Assembly (NCBI GenBank): GCA_946803585.1
Contig: CAMPEQ010000011.1
Coordinates: forward strand, 1-64,000
Source: an uncultured Actinomycetes bacterium
Lineage (GTDB): Bacteria; Actinomycetota; Actinomycetes; S36-B12; UBA10799
Direction: 5' to 3'
Length of the DNA stretch: 64,000 nucleotides
The notes below the pieces were generated by a model. That model was not told the origin of the DNA and ran no database searches. It worked only from the letters and a program-made list of their open reading frames with translations. The position numbers and the translations under genes were made by a program. This document shows positions 18,180-27,080 of the stretch, in pieces. Positions within the stretch are counted from its first letter, which is position 1. Each line of letters opens with the position of its first letter.

Positions 18180-19976
18180 TTAGGGCTGCATTGCGTAGGC
18201 GCCGTCATGTGACAGTGCCTCGTCAGCAAACTGCTGCTCTGCCGCCGGGTCGATCACAGGGTGCTTAATCAGGCTAAGCGCTTGGTCCCGCTGGCTGTCA
18301 GAGGCCGCGGGCTGGGAGCTCAGCGACAGTGCGTACTCACTGAAGTCCTTCACGAACACAGCGAATACGCGATCGATATGCGCTTCGGTCAGATCACTGG
18401 CATCGCTAACGCTGCTCTCCCGCTTACCACCTGGCTCGCCGTCTAGTACGAGCGAAGCAGATTCGCAGATCAGCTGGCCGTACACGACTTGGGTAAACAG
18501 CTGGCCGAGACTCAGGAGCAGATCAAGGTCCTTCGCTTGCTCCGGCGACGGCGGAGCGGTTGCGACCAGTTGACCGAATGCCGTCATTTGCTGAATGAAT
18601 ACAGCGACATTGGGAAGATGCTCAAACCGTGCAAATGCGGGGCGTGGGTCGTGGAACGGGATCTTCGACAACCCACTGGCCGACCCCTGAGCAAACAGGT
18701 AGTCGTCATCAACTGCGTCATTGCGTGCAGCAACCGCCGCGTATTGCTCCCCTTGGCCGATCGCGGCAGCCAGGTACTGAGGTAGGAACTTCAACACCAA
18801 GGCCAGGTTGACGTGCACCGTGCCCTCGAGTTTGGGCAGCGCCCGGATATGACTGACCGCCTGCTCGAAGTACGTGTCCTTCTCGAATCCTCGGGCCGCG
18901 ATAACGTCCCAAAGGAGGTCGATAACGCGCTCGCCCTCCATCGTGACCTTCATCTTTGAGATCGGGTTGAACAATAGGTACCGGCGATCGTCTGGTGAGG
19001 CGGTCCGGAAGTAGTCAGCCGAGCGCACGGAGTAGAGCTTCATTCCGATCAGGCGGGCGTAGGCGTCAGCAATCATGCGGCGCACGTGGGGGAACTGCGT
19101 CACAGCATTGCCGTAGAGAATCCGGTTGTTGGCATGCGTGACGGACTCGTAGAAGGCGTGCTCGGCGATTCCGATACTTCCCCACGCGAGGTTGACCTTG
19201 CCCACGTTGATGGTCGCAAGCGCAGCGTCCCAGGCGGCCCTTCCGGTGTGCAGGATGTCCTGCGGCCCCACGGCGTACTTATCGAGGCGGAATGCCGAGA
19301 CATACATAGAGCCGTGCACAACGTTCTTCTGCAGAGTAAATGCGGGATTCTTGGGGTCAACGAGGAAGAACACATACTCCCCTGGGAGATCTGGATCATC
19401 GTCAGAGAACTTACCGAACACACTCAGCCGACCGGCTTCATTGCCATTGCCGATGTAGTACTTCGGCCCGGTGGCCAACCAACCACCCTCGCTGGGCGTC
19501 AAGACCATGTCGGTGGAATAGATATCGGCACCGTGGGTCTGCTCGGAAAGCCCAAAGCCAAAGATCGATCCTTCAGCGAGTAGCTCACCCACGAGCTTCT
19601 TTGCCTCGGGGTTATCGCTGGTCCAAACTGGGCCCAAGCCTAGGACGCTCACCTGCCAGGCATACCAATGATCGAGGGAGTAGAAGCCCAGGATCTCGTT
19701 GAGCTCATTAATCCTTGCCGTATCCCAGCGGGCGTCTGGGGCTCCACTATCCATCAGGTCAGCGACAGCTGCTGGTGTCCCAAATCTCGCGAAGATGCCT
19801 TCCTCGCCGATGAAGTCAATGAAGTCCGAGTACCACTGCGCTGCGTGGTACTCCGATTTCAGTGTGGCCTTACCTTTGCTCTCGAAGAACTGAACGAGAG
19901 CGCGAAGTTGTCGACGGGACTCGTCGTCGAGGTAGGTCGGGTCGTAGGTCGAGGGATTGAACAGCAGGCTTGCCAC
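18180..19976 (-). CDS. Acyl-CoA dehydrogenase family protein (long form)
   Basis: A 598-residue FAD enzyme, longer than the ~380-residue classical enzymes and similar to actinobacterial FadE/acyl-CoA oxidase-like forms. Recognisable segments are FGFGLSEQTHGADIYSTDMVL with the conserved FAD/substrate loop (about residue 135), GWLATGPKYYIGNGNEAG, and the helical C-terminal half with MIADAYARLIGMKLYSVRSADYF. It lacks a membrane segment. GTG 19976 has AAGGAG six bases upstream, which sets the start. Chain-length preference cannot be read; no other beta-oxidation gene is adjacent. Confidence 0.87.
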   Translation of the reverse strand: MASLLFNPSTYDPTYLDDESRRQLRALVQFFESKGKATLKSEYHAAQWYSDFIDFIGEEGIFARFGTPAAVADLMDSGAPDARWDTARINELNEILGFYSLDHWYAWQVSVLGLGPVWTSDNPEAKKLVGELLAEGSIFGFGLSEQTHGADIYSTDMVLTPSEGGWLATGPKYYIGNGNEAGRLSVFGKFSDDDPDLPGEYVFFLVDPKNPAFTLQKNVVHGSMYVSAFRLDKYAVGPQDILHTGRAAWDAALATINVGKVNLAWGSIGIAEHAFYESVTHANNRILYGNAVTQFPHVRRMIADAYARLIGMKLYSVRSADYFRTASPDDRRYLLFNPISKMKVTMEGERVIDLLWDVIAARGFEKDTYFEQAVSHIRALPKLEGTVHVNLALVLKFLPQYLAAAIGQGEQYAAVAARNDAVDDDYLFAQGSASGLSKIPFHDPRPAFARFEHLPNVAVFIQQMTAFGQLVATAPPSPEQAKDLDLLLSLGQLFTQVVYGQLICESASLVLDGEPGGKRESSVSDASDLTEAHIDRVFAVFVKDFSEYALSLSSQPAASDSQRDQALSLIKHPVIDPAAEQQFADEALSHDGAYAMQP

Positions 19977-20102
19977 GATTTACTCCTTGACTCCGGGAGA
20001 ACAGCAGGTGTATCTGAGCCTAGCTGCGTGGGGATCCTTCACGACAAGAGGGCATTGCCAACCGGTCACTACTTAGTGAACCTCGCAACAATGACAGCGG
20101 AG

Positions 20103-20765
20103 CTAGGAAGCCTTCGGTGTTGCTGAAGGTGCAGCCTTCTTTGCCGCGGCAGGTCGCTTGATTGATGCGGGTGTTGGCACACCCGTCGAGCTCTTCGATC
20201 CTGCCTCAGCATCTGAGCCCTTAGCAGCAGGCTTGGCCTCAGGTGAGGCCTTGGGAGAGGTCTTTGCGTCACCGTCAGCGCCTGGTGGGGTCTCTGTAGT
20301 TGCGTCAGTCGAGGCTGCCGATTCGACGGCATCCTCGACGACGTCCGCGGCCAAATACGCCTTCTCCGAGGCAGAAACAGCTGCAGTATCAGCAGCTTCA
20401 GAAGCCTTCGCGGCAGCCTGATCGGCCAAATCAGCGACCTCAGCGGCGGTATCCGCTGCTCGCTTCGCTGCGACGTCTGCGGCGACACTCGCGGTCTTCG
20501 CGGCTTGGGTCGCTGCTTGGTCTGCCGTCTTGCCCACACTGGCCGCCGTGGCGGTTGCCTTCTCGGCAACCTTCGATACACCTGCTGCGGCGGTCTCTGC
20601 CGCCTCGCTGACGCTGGCAGCGGTCGTAGCCGCAGCCACTGTAACTCCGTCAGCAGCCGATTCCGCGGCCTCGGTAATCTTCGGCGCCGCCTGACGTCGA
20701 CGGTATGCGATGTACCCGGCGGCAGATGCGGCGATTGCGGTGACAGCCATCAGCTTCTTCTTCAT
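20103..20765 (-). CDS. Membrane-anchored alanine-rich coiled-coil protein, unknown function
   Basis: A 220-residue protein with a single N-terminal membrane segment (MKKKLMAVTAIAASAAGYIAY) followed by Arg. Residues ~35-150 are an Ala-rich helix built from degenerate repeats of the type AAETAAAGVSKVAEKA, similar in look to apolipoprotein or late-embryogenesis repeats. The last ~70 residues are a low-complexity Lys/Ala/Pro/Ser tail. Composition is compatible with a stalk that reaches from membrane to wall or DNA, but no function can be assigned. It is followed by a membrane protein gene in the same direction. Confidence 0.65.
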   Translation of the reverse strand: MKKKLMAVTAIAASAAGYIAYRRRQAAPKITEAAESAADGVTVAAATTAASVSEAAETAAAGVSKVAEKATATAASVGKTADQAATQAAKTASVAADVAAKRAADTAAEVADLADQAAAKASEAADTAAVSASEKAYLAADVVEDAVESAASTDATTETPPGADGDAKTSPKASPEAKPAAKGSDAEAGSKSSTGVPTPASIKRPAAAKKAAPSATPKAS

Positions 20766-20834
20766 ATACCTGTCCTACCCTGCGCAGCGCCGAACCGCTA
20801 GGGGTTTCGCAGGATTCATCCCAATATCTGATCG

Positions 20835-21473
20835 CTAAGCGACCTTATTCAACGACCGAACTCGGAATGCCGCGATGACCTCGAAGAGGCCAAGGACCAA
20901 CAACCAGATGCCCACCACGACTGTGAGAACCGTCAGGGTCTCAATCGGCCAGACAAGAAGAACGATTCCAGCAATCAGTCCCACGACACCGAGGAACACC
21001 GCTACTCCGCCTCCCTCACTCGATGCGCCAACAACGATTTGCACTATCCCGCGCATAATCCACCACAGCCCAATGAACAAGATCAGCAGAGAAATGCGGT
21101 TCTCGACGCTCTCCAGGCAGAGGATTCCCAAGATGATGCCGATAACGCCCGTGATCGCATTGAGAACCCGAGCAACCGTCTCCAACCGGGAGTTAAACGC
21201 CTGGGCCAGTTGGAATACGCCGCTGGCGAGCAACCAGATACCAAAGATGATCGCCGCCACGTTCACCGCCGTGAACGGTCGTACTAACACGATCACGCCA
21301 ACAATCAAGCTGATGACGCCGAGGACAAGAATCAGCCACCATGCGCGGCCGAGCCGCTCGAGGAACGCCTCGCTATCGGCGTCGAGAACCACCGTTGTCG
21401 ATTGCACCTGCCCAGAGCGCTCACCCCCGTGTCCGCTTGCTGAGTCTCCCGGTGGCGTAGTTGATGTGCTCAC
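20835..21473 (-). CDS. HdeD/DUF308 family membrane protein
   Basis: A 212-residue protein with about six membrane segments after a polar Ser/Thr/Gly-rich N-terminus. Segments such as WWLILVLGVISLIVGVIVL and LVWPIETLTVLTVVVGIWLL, with the paired GIWLLASGVFQL and GLWWIMRGIVQIV repeats, match the DUF308/HdeD repeat, which in enterobacteria is tied to acid resistance. The role in actinobacteria is unknown. GTG 21473 is preferred over the TTG at 21485 because GGAG lies six bases before it. A TATAAC box lies upstream on the same strand. Confidence 0.8.
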   Translation of the reverse strand: MSTSTTPPGDSASGHGGERSGQVQSTTVVLDADSEAFLERLGRAWWLILVLGVISLIVGVIVLVRPFTAVNVAAIIFGIWLLASGVFQLAQAFNSRLETVARVLNAITGVIGIILGILCLESVENRISLLILFIGLWWIMRGIVQIVVGASSEGGGVAVFLGVVGLIAGIVLLVWPIETLTVLTVVVGIWLLVLGLFEVIAAFRVRSLNKVA

Positions 21474-21566
21474 TGCTGTCTCCAAGTATTGGTTTAGTTA
21501 TAGCTCGACTATCTCGGGTTGACCCAGCTCGGTGACAACCTCGCTAGGAAATGCCTGACGGAAACG

Positions 21567-21869
21567 CTATTCGGAGTCTTTCCCGTCGTTTCCACCCTTA
21601 CCGGGTGATAGGCCATCGTAGATCGCCTGACAATCCGGGCAGATCGGGAACTTCGATGGATCCCGACCAGGAACCCACACCTTCCCGCACAGTGCAATAA
21701 CCGGCTCCCCTGACATCGCGCTCTCAAGGATCTTCTCCTTGCGCACGTAGTGAGCGAACCGCTCGTGGTCACCGTGATCTAGGGATACCTCTTCCCGCTC
21801 CTTAACCAGCGTGGAGCCGTCTAGCTCAGGCGATTCCTGTGGAAGGGAGGGTGGCAAGTCTTCACTCAT
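21567..21869 (-). CDS. DUF3039 family protein
   Basis: A 100-residue acidic protein typical of actinobacteria. The C-terminal half has HERFAHYVRKEKILESAM followed by VIALCGKVWVPGRDPSKFPICPDC, in which C-x(n)-C-x2-C could bind a metal ion. The N-terminus is a Pro/Glu-rich disordered stretch. ATG 21869 is taken because homologous proteins begin near here. Function unknown. Confidence 0.82.
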   Translation of the reverse strand: MSEDLPPSLPQESPELDGSTLVKEREEVSLDHGDHERFAHYVRKEKILESAMSGEPVIALCGKVWVPGRDPSKFPICPDCQAIYDGLSPGKGGNDGKDSE

Positions 21870-22361
21870 GGGGGCGAGCTTAGTGGCGACCCACAATTAG
21901 TCCAACGACTGCAGGGCGAATTCCCATACGACGTCCAAACTCGTCACTCTCGGCGATCTCTTTACCGAGGCGCTAGGACAACTAGGTGATTGTTCAGATG
22001 GTCGCGCTCGGTAGTAATGCCAGGCCTATTAGGGCCGAAATGGACCAGTGACCAAGAGCACAGGTGGGATATTTGACTATTGCCGCTCCACACGGAGAGT
22101 GCTAACCACAGGCAAAACACAGGGTTTTCCCCCTTGTTTCCCCAAGTTGTGGACAGGAGACTGTTACGCAGTGCACAATCGGGCCTGAAAAGACGATGGG
22201 TAAACCAACCGTTCGGATGACCCCATTTCTTCTCACGCTAAGTAGTGTCCGTGTCACGTCACGTACCGAACCGGTTACGTAGCGGGACCAACCAAACAGC
22301 CGAGACCCCCTGTTGCTCATCCACGCAGAGTAACGATCTTGGCAGCAAACAGGAGGCACGA
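21870..22361. other. Long intergenic region between DUF3039 and whiB
   Basis: 492 bp with no supported gene or tRNA. It must hold both divergent promoters and a long whiB leader. Seen here: a single near-DnaA-box TTGTGGACA at about 22147, an AACCGGTT palindrome at about 22268-22275, the clustered repeats GTCACGTCACGTACC near 22256-22270, and the whiB ribosome site AGGAGG at 22351-22356. Confidence 0.6.
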
Positions 22362-22736
22362 ATGCCACAGCAGCCGTTGTCGCAGGTTCCAGCCGACGCC
22401 ACTTGGGAGTGGCAAGAGCAGGGAGCTTGCCGGGAGGCAGATCCAGAACTCTTCTTCCACCCTCAGAATGAACGTGGTCTCGCTCGATTGCGGAGGGACC
22501 GCGCAGCAAAAGCTGTGTGTGCTCGCTGCGATGTGCGCATTGAATGCGCCGACTACTCAATCCGCTCCCGCGAGCCATACGGTGTCTGGGGCGGCTTGAC
22601 CGAGGAAGAGCGCGAGCGCATCTACGTACGTATCGCACTAGCCCAGTTCCCACGTCAGCGTGGCGAGGGAGCGGTAGCTGCAGCGGAAGAGATCGCCAAC
22701 GCAGTCTCAGCAACCTCACTCGGTGTCGTGTCCTAG
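22362..22736 (+). CDS. WhiB-family Fe-S transcription regulator (WhiB3/WhiD-like)
   Basis: A 124-residue protein with four cysteines in the WhiB order: QGACREADPELFFHP, then VCARC and IECADYS, for a [4Fe-4S] cluster, followed by the turn GVWGG and the basic LTEEERERIYV. The WEWQEQGACR start and the ERGLARLRRDRAAKA insert resemble WhiB3 of mycobacteria and WhiD of Streptomyces more than WhiB1 or WhiB2; this subfamily call is by eye. WhiB proteins sense redox or NO and act with sigma factor region 4. ATG 22362 has a perfect AGGAGG at 22351-22356. A strong terminator follows. Confidence 0.92.
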   Translation: MPQQPLSQVPADATWEWQEQGACREADPELFFHPQNERGLARLRRDRAAKAVCARCDVRIECADYSIRSREPYGVWGGLTEEERERIYVRIALAQFPRQRGEGAVAAAEEIANAVSATSLGVVS

Positions 22737-22762
22737 GCGCTAATCCCCCCCCATCAATAACT

Positions 22763-22800
22763 GTTTCGGCCCCCGCGCATGAAGTGTCGGGGGCCGAAAC
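22763..22800. terminator. Bidirectional terminator between whiB and the mutase gene
   Basis: A 13-bp perfect stem: GTTTCGGCCCCCG at 22763-22775 pairs with CGGGGGCCGAAAC at 22788-22800, around a 12-nt loop. AAATTT follows. The genes on both sides converge here. Confidence 0.85.
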
Positions 22801-22834
22801 AAATTTGGGCTTGGATCGATAGAAGTTACGCCGA

Positions 22835-24841
22835 CTATAGGCGCTGGGCCGACCTAATCGAGTCCAGGATCTTCGCCATGATTGTGGTGGCATCGTAATC
22901 CTTGGGAGTGAACACCTGCGCTACACCGAGTGAGGTGAGCTCTGCAGCATCGGACTCGGGGATGATTCCGCCCACAACGACCGGGACATCGTCGAGGCCG
23001 GCAGCCTTGAGCCCGTTGACGACGTCCGGCACCAGCTCCATATGTGAACCCGACAGGATTGACAGACCGACGCAGTGCACGTCTTCTTCGACAGCCGCAG
23101 CCACGATCTGCTCGGGTGTGAGTCGAATCCCTTGGTACACAACTTCAAATCCACAGTCACGTGCCCGCACAGCGATCTGTTCAGCGCCGTTGGAGTGGCC
23201 GTCGAGCCCCGGTTTACCCACGAGGAGTCGCACGCGAGCACCTAGCTGTTCACCAGTCTCACGCACGGCCTCGCGCACCTTGGCCAGCTCATCGCCGGCC
23301 TCGGCAACGCCAACCACCCCCGCAACCCCTGTTGGTGCCCGATACTCACCAAAGACCTCGCGCAAGGCTGCGGCCCACTCCCCTGTTGTCACACCTGCGC
23401 GGGCACACGCCAGCGAGGCACCAACAAGGTTCTGGTCTGTCTTTGCGGCGTCGCGCAAGTCTATGAGGGTGCGCTCGACAGCGTCATTGTCACGATCGGC
23501 CCGCCACTGCTCGATCGCAGAGATCGCTTTGGCCTCAACTTGAGCATCGACGGTCATGATCGCCGTCTCCAAGTCTGCCGTCAGCGGATTCTCGGCGGTC
23601 GTGGTGAACTTGTTCAGGCCGACCACAATGTCCTCGCCAGCTTCAATATGAGCACGGCGTTCGGCGTGCGACGACACGAGCTGCTGCTTCATGTAGCCAG
23701 ATTCAACGGCCGCGACAGCTCCACCCATTGCCTGAACACGGTCGATCTCCTCTTGCGCAGCGGTGACGAGCTCGTTGACCTTTGCCTCAATCACGGTTGA
23801 TCCGGCGAAGATATCGTCGTACTCAAGCAGATCTGACTCAAAGGCGAGCACCTGCTGGATCCGCAACGACCACTGCTGATCCCACGGTCGGGGCAGGCCG
23901 AGCGCCTCGTTCCAAGCCGGGAGCTGAATTGCCCGAGCTCTCGCGTCCTTTGACAGGGTGACTGCGAGCATCTCCAACACGATCCGCTGCACATTATTTT
24001 CTGGCTGCGCCTCGGTCAACCCGAGCGAATTGACCTGCACGCCGTAGCGGAATCGACGCTGTTTGGGATCGGTGACGCCGTATCGCTCGAGTGTCAGCTG
24101 ATCCCAGAGCTCGACAAACGCCCGCATCTTTGACATTTCCTCGACGAAGCGAACCCCCGCATTGACGAAGAACGAGATCCGAGCCACGACCTCGCCGAAG
24201 CGCTCCGGTGGAACCTGGCCGGAATCGCGTACCGAGTCCAGAACAGCGATTGCCGTGCTCATCGCGTACGCGATCTCCTGGACGGGAGTCGCACCGGCTT
24301 CTTGGAGGTGATAGCTGCAAATGTTGATTGGATTCCACTTGGGAATCTCGTTCACGGTGTACGAGATCATGTCGGTGATCAAACGCAGCGATGGCCCGGG
24401 AGGGAACACGTAGGTACCCCGTGACAAGTATTCCTTGATGATGTCGTTTTGGGTTGTGCCCTGAAGGTCTGCTGCAGCGGCGCCCTGCTCCTCGGCTACT
24501 GATTGGTAGAGGGCCAGCAGCCACATCGCAGTGGCATTGATCGTCATCGCCGTGTTCATCTCACCGAGCGGGATACCGTCAAAGAGCTGACGCATATTGC
24601 CGATATGGGAGACGGGAACACCTACTTTGCCCACCTCACCGCGAGCGAGTTCACTGTCAGGGTCGTAGCCGGTCTGGGTTGGTAGATCGAATGCGACCGA
24701 CAGACCCGTTTGCCCCTTCGCGAGGTTGGTCCGGTAAAGCTTGTTGGACTCAACCGCCGATGAGTGGCCTGCGTAGGTACGCATCAACCACGGGCGGTCC
24801 TTCTTACGACGGTCTGGAGTGTGAGATCCCGATTCGGCCAT
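22835..24841 (-). CDS. meaA: Ethylmalonyl-CoA mutase-like adenosylcobalamin enzyme (MeaA/Ecm type)
   Basis: A 668-residue single-chain mutase. The N-terminal catalytic barrel has PWLMRTYAGHSSAVESN, KGQTGLSVAFDLPTQTGYDPDS and NTAMTINATAMWLLALY; the C-terminal B12 domain begins RVRLLVGKPGLDGHSNGAEQ with the D-x-H-x2-G cobalamin-binding motif. This architecture, with both domains in one ~660-residue chain and the PTQTGYD segment, fits ethylmalonyl-CoA mutase/MeaA better than the ~730-residue methylmalonyl-CoA mutase large subunit. A cobalamin adenosyltransferase and a 3-hydroxybutyryl-CoA dehydrogenase lie within 3 kb, consistent with C4/C5 acyl-CoA metabolism. TACCCT lies seven bases before the ATG. 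Confidence 0.85.
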   Translation of the reverse strand: MAESGSHTPDRRKKDRPWLMRTYAGHSSAVESNKLYRTNLAKGQTGLSVAFDLPTQTGYDPDSELARGEVGKVGVPVSHIGNMRQLFDGIPLGEMNTAMTINATAMWLLALYQSVAEEQGAAAADLQGTTQNDIIKEYLSRGTYVFPPGPSLRLITDMISYTVNEIPKWNPINICSYHLQEAGATPVQEIAYAMSTAIAVLDSVRDSGQVPPERFGEVVARISFFVNAGVRFVEEMSKMRAFVELWDQLTLERYGVTDPKQRRFRYGVQVNSLGLTEAQPENNVQRIVLEMLAVTLSKDARARAIQLPAWNEALGLPRPWDQQWSLRIQQVLAFESDLLEYDDIFAGSTVIEAKVNELVTAAQEEIDRVQAMGGAVAAVESGYMKQQLVSSHAERRAHIEAGEDIVVGLNKFTTTAENPLTADLETAIMTVDAQVEAKAISAIEQWRADRDNDAVERTLIDLRDAAKTDQNLVGASLACARAGVTTGEWAAALREVFGEYRAPTGVAGVVGVAEAGDELAKVREAVRETGEQLGARVRLLVGKPGLDGHSNGAEQIAVRARDCGFEVVYQGIRLTPEQIVAAAVEEDVHCVGLSILSGSHMELVPDVVNGLKAAGLDDVPVVVGGIIPESDAAELTSLGVAQVFTPKDYDATTIMAKILDSIRSAQRL

Positions 24842-24848
24842 ACTCCTC

Positions 24849-24854
24849 AGGGTA
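24849..24854 (-). promoter_or_regulatory. Candidate -10 element for leaderless mutase gene
   Basis: TACCCT on the minus strand, seven bases before ATG 24841. GGAG is also present but only one base from the ATG, too close to work as a ribosome site. Confidence 0.45.
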
Positions 24855-24899
24855 AACCACCGCTAACCGCTTCAACGAATGGTGGTTTGTTCCTGTGAC

Positions 24900-25748
24900 C
24901 TAGTAGTCGTAGAACCCTTTGCCAGCCTTACGACCGAGCTCTCCGGCGGCAACCATGCGACGCAGCAGCTCCGGGGGCGCCCACGCCTCGCGTTGAGTGT
25001 CGGCGTAGACGTTGTTCGACGCGTTCATGAGGACATCAAGTCCGGTGAGATCGCAGGTCTGCAATGGACCCATCGCGTGCCCGAATGCTAATCGGCAAGC
25101 CGTATCGACGTCCTCGGCCGACATAACGCCAGTTTCGACCAGGCGAATAGCCTCCATCGACAGCACCGTGATCAGCCGAGTAGTGACGAATCCCGCGATG
25201 TCCTTGTTGACCACGACCACGGTCTTTCCGCAGTTCTCGGCAAACACGGTTGCGCGAGCGAGCGATTCATCGCTGGTCTTGTAGCCGCGAACGAGCTCAC
25301 ACAACGCCATCATCGGAACCGGTGAGAAGAAATGCGTTCCGACAACTGATTCAGGTCGGTTGGTGACTGCGGCGATCGTGGTGATCGGGATCGCGGAGGT
25401 GTTTGTCGCAAGTAGCGCATCTGGCTTGCACAGGCGGTCGAGTTCCTTGAACAGCTCGGCCTTCACTTCGATCTTCTCGAAGATGGCCTCTACGACGATG
25501 TCAGCGGACGCGACCGCATCTAGCTCGGTGGTCGTACTGATTCGATCCAGGGCGATGTCGACGTCGCCGTCAGTCATCTTCCCCTTAGACGCCATTCGGC
25601 GAAGAGACTTCTCAATCGCGCCGACGCCACGGGCCAAGGCCTCGTCAGTGACGTCTTGAATGACGACGTCGTATCCACCAACTGCGGAAACCTGCGCGAT
25701 TCCCGACCCCATGAGTCCAGCTCCGACAACTGCAATCTGTTCAGCCAT
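24900..25748 (-). CDS. 3-hydroxybutyryl-CoA dehydrogenase (PaaH/FadB2 type)
   Basis: A 282-residue NAD(P)-dependent enzyme interconverting 3-hydroxyacyl-CoA and 3-oxoacyl-CoA. The Rossmann loop is VVGAGLMGSGIAQVSA at the N-terminus; GTHFFSPVPMMALCELV near residue 140 carries the catalytic His, and the Glu and Asn partners fit family spacing. The C-terminal domain contains GPLQTCDLTGLDV and ends GRKAGKGFYDY, the family hallmark. TAGGGT six bases upstream of ATG suggests a leaderless start. Together with the mutase it fits short-chain acyl-CoA metabolism. Confidence 0.92.
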   Translation of the reverse strand: MAEQIAVVGAGLMGSGIAQVSAVGGYDVVIQDVTDEALARGVGAIEKSLRRMASKGKMTDGDVDIALDRISTTTELDAVASADIVVEAIFEKIEVKAELFKELDRLCKPDALLATNTSAIPITTIAAVTNRPESVVGTHFFSPVPMMALCELVRGYKTSDESLARATVFAENCGKTVVVVNKDIAGFVTTRLITVLSMEAIRLVETGVMSAEDVDTACRLAFGHAMGPLQTCDLTGLDVLMNASNNVYADTQREAWAPPELLRRMVAAGELGRKAGKGFYDY

Positions 25749-25754
25749 GCCAGC

Positions 25755-25760
25755 ACCCTA
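25755..25760 (-). promoter_or_regulatory. Candidate -10 element for leaderless 3-hydroxybutyryl-CoA dehydrogenase gene
   Basis: TAGGGT on the minus strand, six bases before ATG 25748, no ribosome site in the gap. Confidence 0.45.
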
Positions 25761-25793
25761 AGTTGCGGCCGAACCTATGCTGGCGTCGGGGCG

Positions 25794-27056
25794 TCAGATA
25801 TCGACACGGGCGATTTGACCGCCGACCCCGGTGAGATCGCGAACGAAGTGGGCATAGCCGCGATCGATGTGCGAAATATCGAACACAGTTGTGGTTCCCT
25901 CCGCGACTAGACCAGCCAAGACAAGACCGGCACCCGCGCGAACATCGGTGGCCTCGACCGGGGCTCCAGAGAGCCTTGGCGTTCCCCGCACAAGTGCGTG
26001 GTGGCCGTCCGTTCGGACATCAGCTCCCAACCGGCGAAGCTCCTGGACAAAGCGGAACCGCGCTTCGAATAGGTTCTCGGTAACCATCGCAGCACCATCA
26101 GCAACTGCATTGAGCGCAATGAACTGCGGTTGCAGATCCGTCGGGAAACCTGGGTAGGGCAGGGTGACGACGTCGACTGCGCGCGGGCGACGGTCCATTG
26201 TCACCCGGAATCCATGGTCACCAACCTCAATGTGAGCACCTGCGGTTACGAGCTTGTCTAGCGCGATCTCCAAATCGCCTGCCCTAGCCGAGCGCACCAT
26301 GATGTCGCCACCGGTAATTACTGCGGCAACCGCCCAGGTGCCTGCGACAATCCGGTCCGGGACCGTCTGGTACGTCGTCGGGTGCATACTCTCCACCCCT
26401 GTGACTTCCAGTGTCGCTGAGCCAATTCCGTCGATCTGAGCACCCATCGAAACCAGCATTCGGCACAGATCGGCGATCTCTGGCTCGCGAGGAGCATTGT
26501 CGATAACCGTCGTGCCCTTGGCTAGTACCGAGGCCATCAGCAGGTTCTCGGTCGCCCCGACACTGGGAAAATCGAGCCAGATTGAGGCACCTTGTAGGCG
26601 GCCTGGGGCGTTGGCCATGAGGTAGCCATGCTCATTGTGAACCTCGACGCCGAGCCGGTTCAGACCAGCAATATGTAGATCTAGGCCACGGGAGCCAATA
26701 GCGTCACCCCCTGGCACAGCAACCTCTGCGCGGTGACAACGGGAGATCAGCGGGCCGAGAACACAGACCGACGCCCGCATACGTCGAACAAGATCGTAGT
26801 CAGCCTGATGGTGCAGCGTCTCCGGAACAGTGATCGTTAGCGATGCCGCAACCACGTCATGTGTCACATCGCAACCAAGCCGACGAAGCAGCTCGGCCAT
26901 TACCGACACATCGAGGATCTCGGGTACCGCGGTAATCGTTGAAGTCCCTGGAGCAAGTAACGAGGCCGCCATCAGCTTCAGTACCGAGTTCTTTGCTCCG
27001 CTGACGGATACCTCACCGCTGAGCCGAGTTCCGCCGGTGACCTCGAAAGCTTCCAC
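25794..27056 (-). CDS. murA: UDP-N-acetylglucosamine 1-carboxyvinyltransferase with Asp at the fosfomycin site
   Basis: First committed step of peptidoglycan synthesis (enolpyruvyl transfer from PEP). The 420-residue protein starts [28 protein letters not shown] and has [12 protein letters not shown], then [19 protein letters not shown]. In E. coli the sixth position of this loop is Cys115, alkylated by fosfomycin; here it is Asp (PGGDAIG), as in M. tuberculosis and Chlamydia, so intrinsic fosfomycin resistance is expected. GTG 27056 is 24 bp from the divergent adenosyltransferase ATG and has TATCCT eight bases upstream. Confidence 0.96.
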   Translation of the reverse strand: MEAFEVTGGTRLSGEVSVSGAKNSVLKLMAASLLAPGTSTITAVPEILDVSVMAELLRRLGCDVTHDVVAASLTITVPETLHHQADYDLVRRMRASVCVLGPLISRCHRAEVAVPGGDAIGSRGLDLHIAGLNRLGVEVHNEHGYLMANAPGRLQGASIWLDFPSVGATENLLMASVLAKGTTVIDNAPREPEIADLCRMLVSMGAQIDGIGSATLEVTGVESMHPTTYQTVPDRIVAGTWAVAAVITGGDIMVRSARAGDLEIALDKLVTAGAHIEVGDHGFRVTMDRRPRAVDVVTLPYPGFPTDLQPQFIALNAVADGAAMVTENLFEARFRFVQELRRLGADVRTDGHHALVRGTPRLSGAPVEATDVRAGAGLVLAGLVAEGTTTVFDISHIDRGYAHFVRDLTGVGGQIARVDI

Positions 27057-27064
27057 AATGGGTG

Positions 27065-27074
27065 AGGATACGCT
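27065..27074. promoter_or_regulatory. Overlapping divergent -10 elements of murA and the cobalamin adenosyltransferase gene
   Basis: On the minus strand TATCCT (27070-27065) lies eight bases before murA GTG 27056. On the plus strand TACGCT (27069-27074) lies six bases before ATG 27081. The two hexamers share the TA at 27069-27070. The whole intergenic region is only 24 bp, so both mRNAs would be leaderless and the promoters mutually exclusive. Confidence 0.5.
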
Positions 27075-27080
27075 GACTCA

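Noticed and set aside
22147-22155. DnaA-box-like TTGTGGACA in the whiB upstream region
   Set aside because: Only a single imperfect copy, with no dnaA, dnaN or AT-rich unwinding region nearby, so not an origin.
22245-22361. Longer N-terminal extension of the WhiB-like gene
   Set aside because: A perfect AGGAGG precedes ATG 22362, and family members start there; the extension has no WhiB character.
23540-24685. Several opposite-strand frames in the mutase gene
   Set aside because: All lie inside a well supported 668-residue protein with family motifs throughout.
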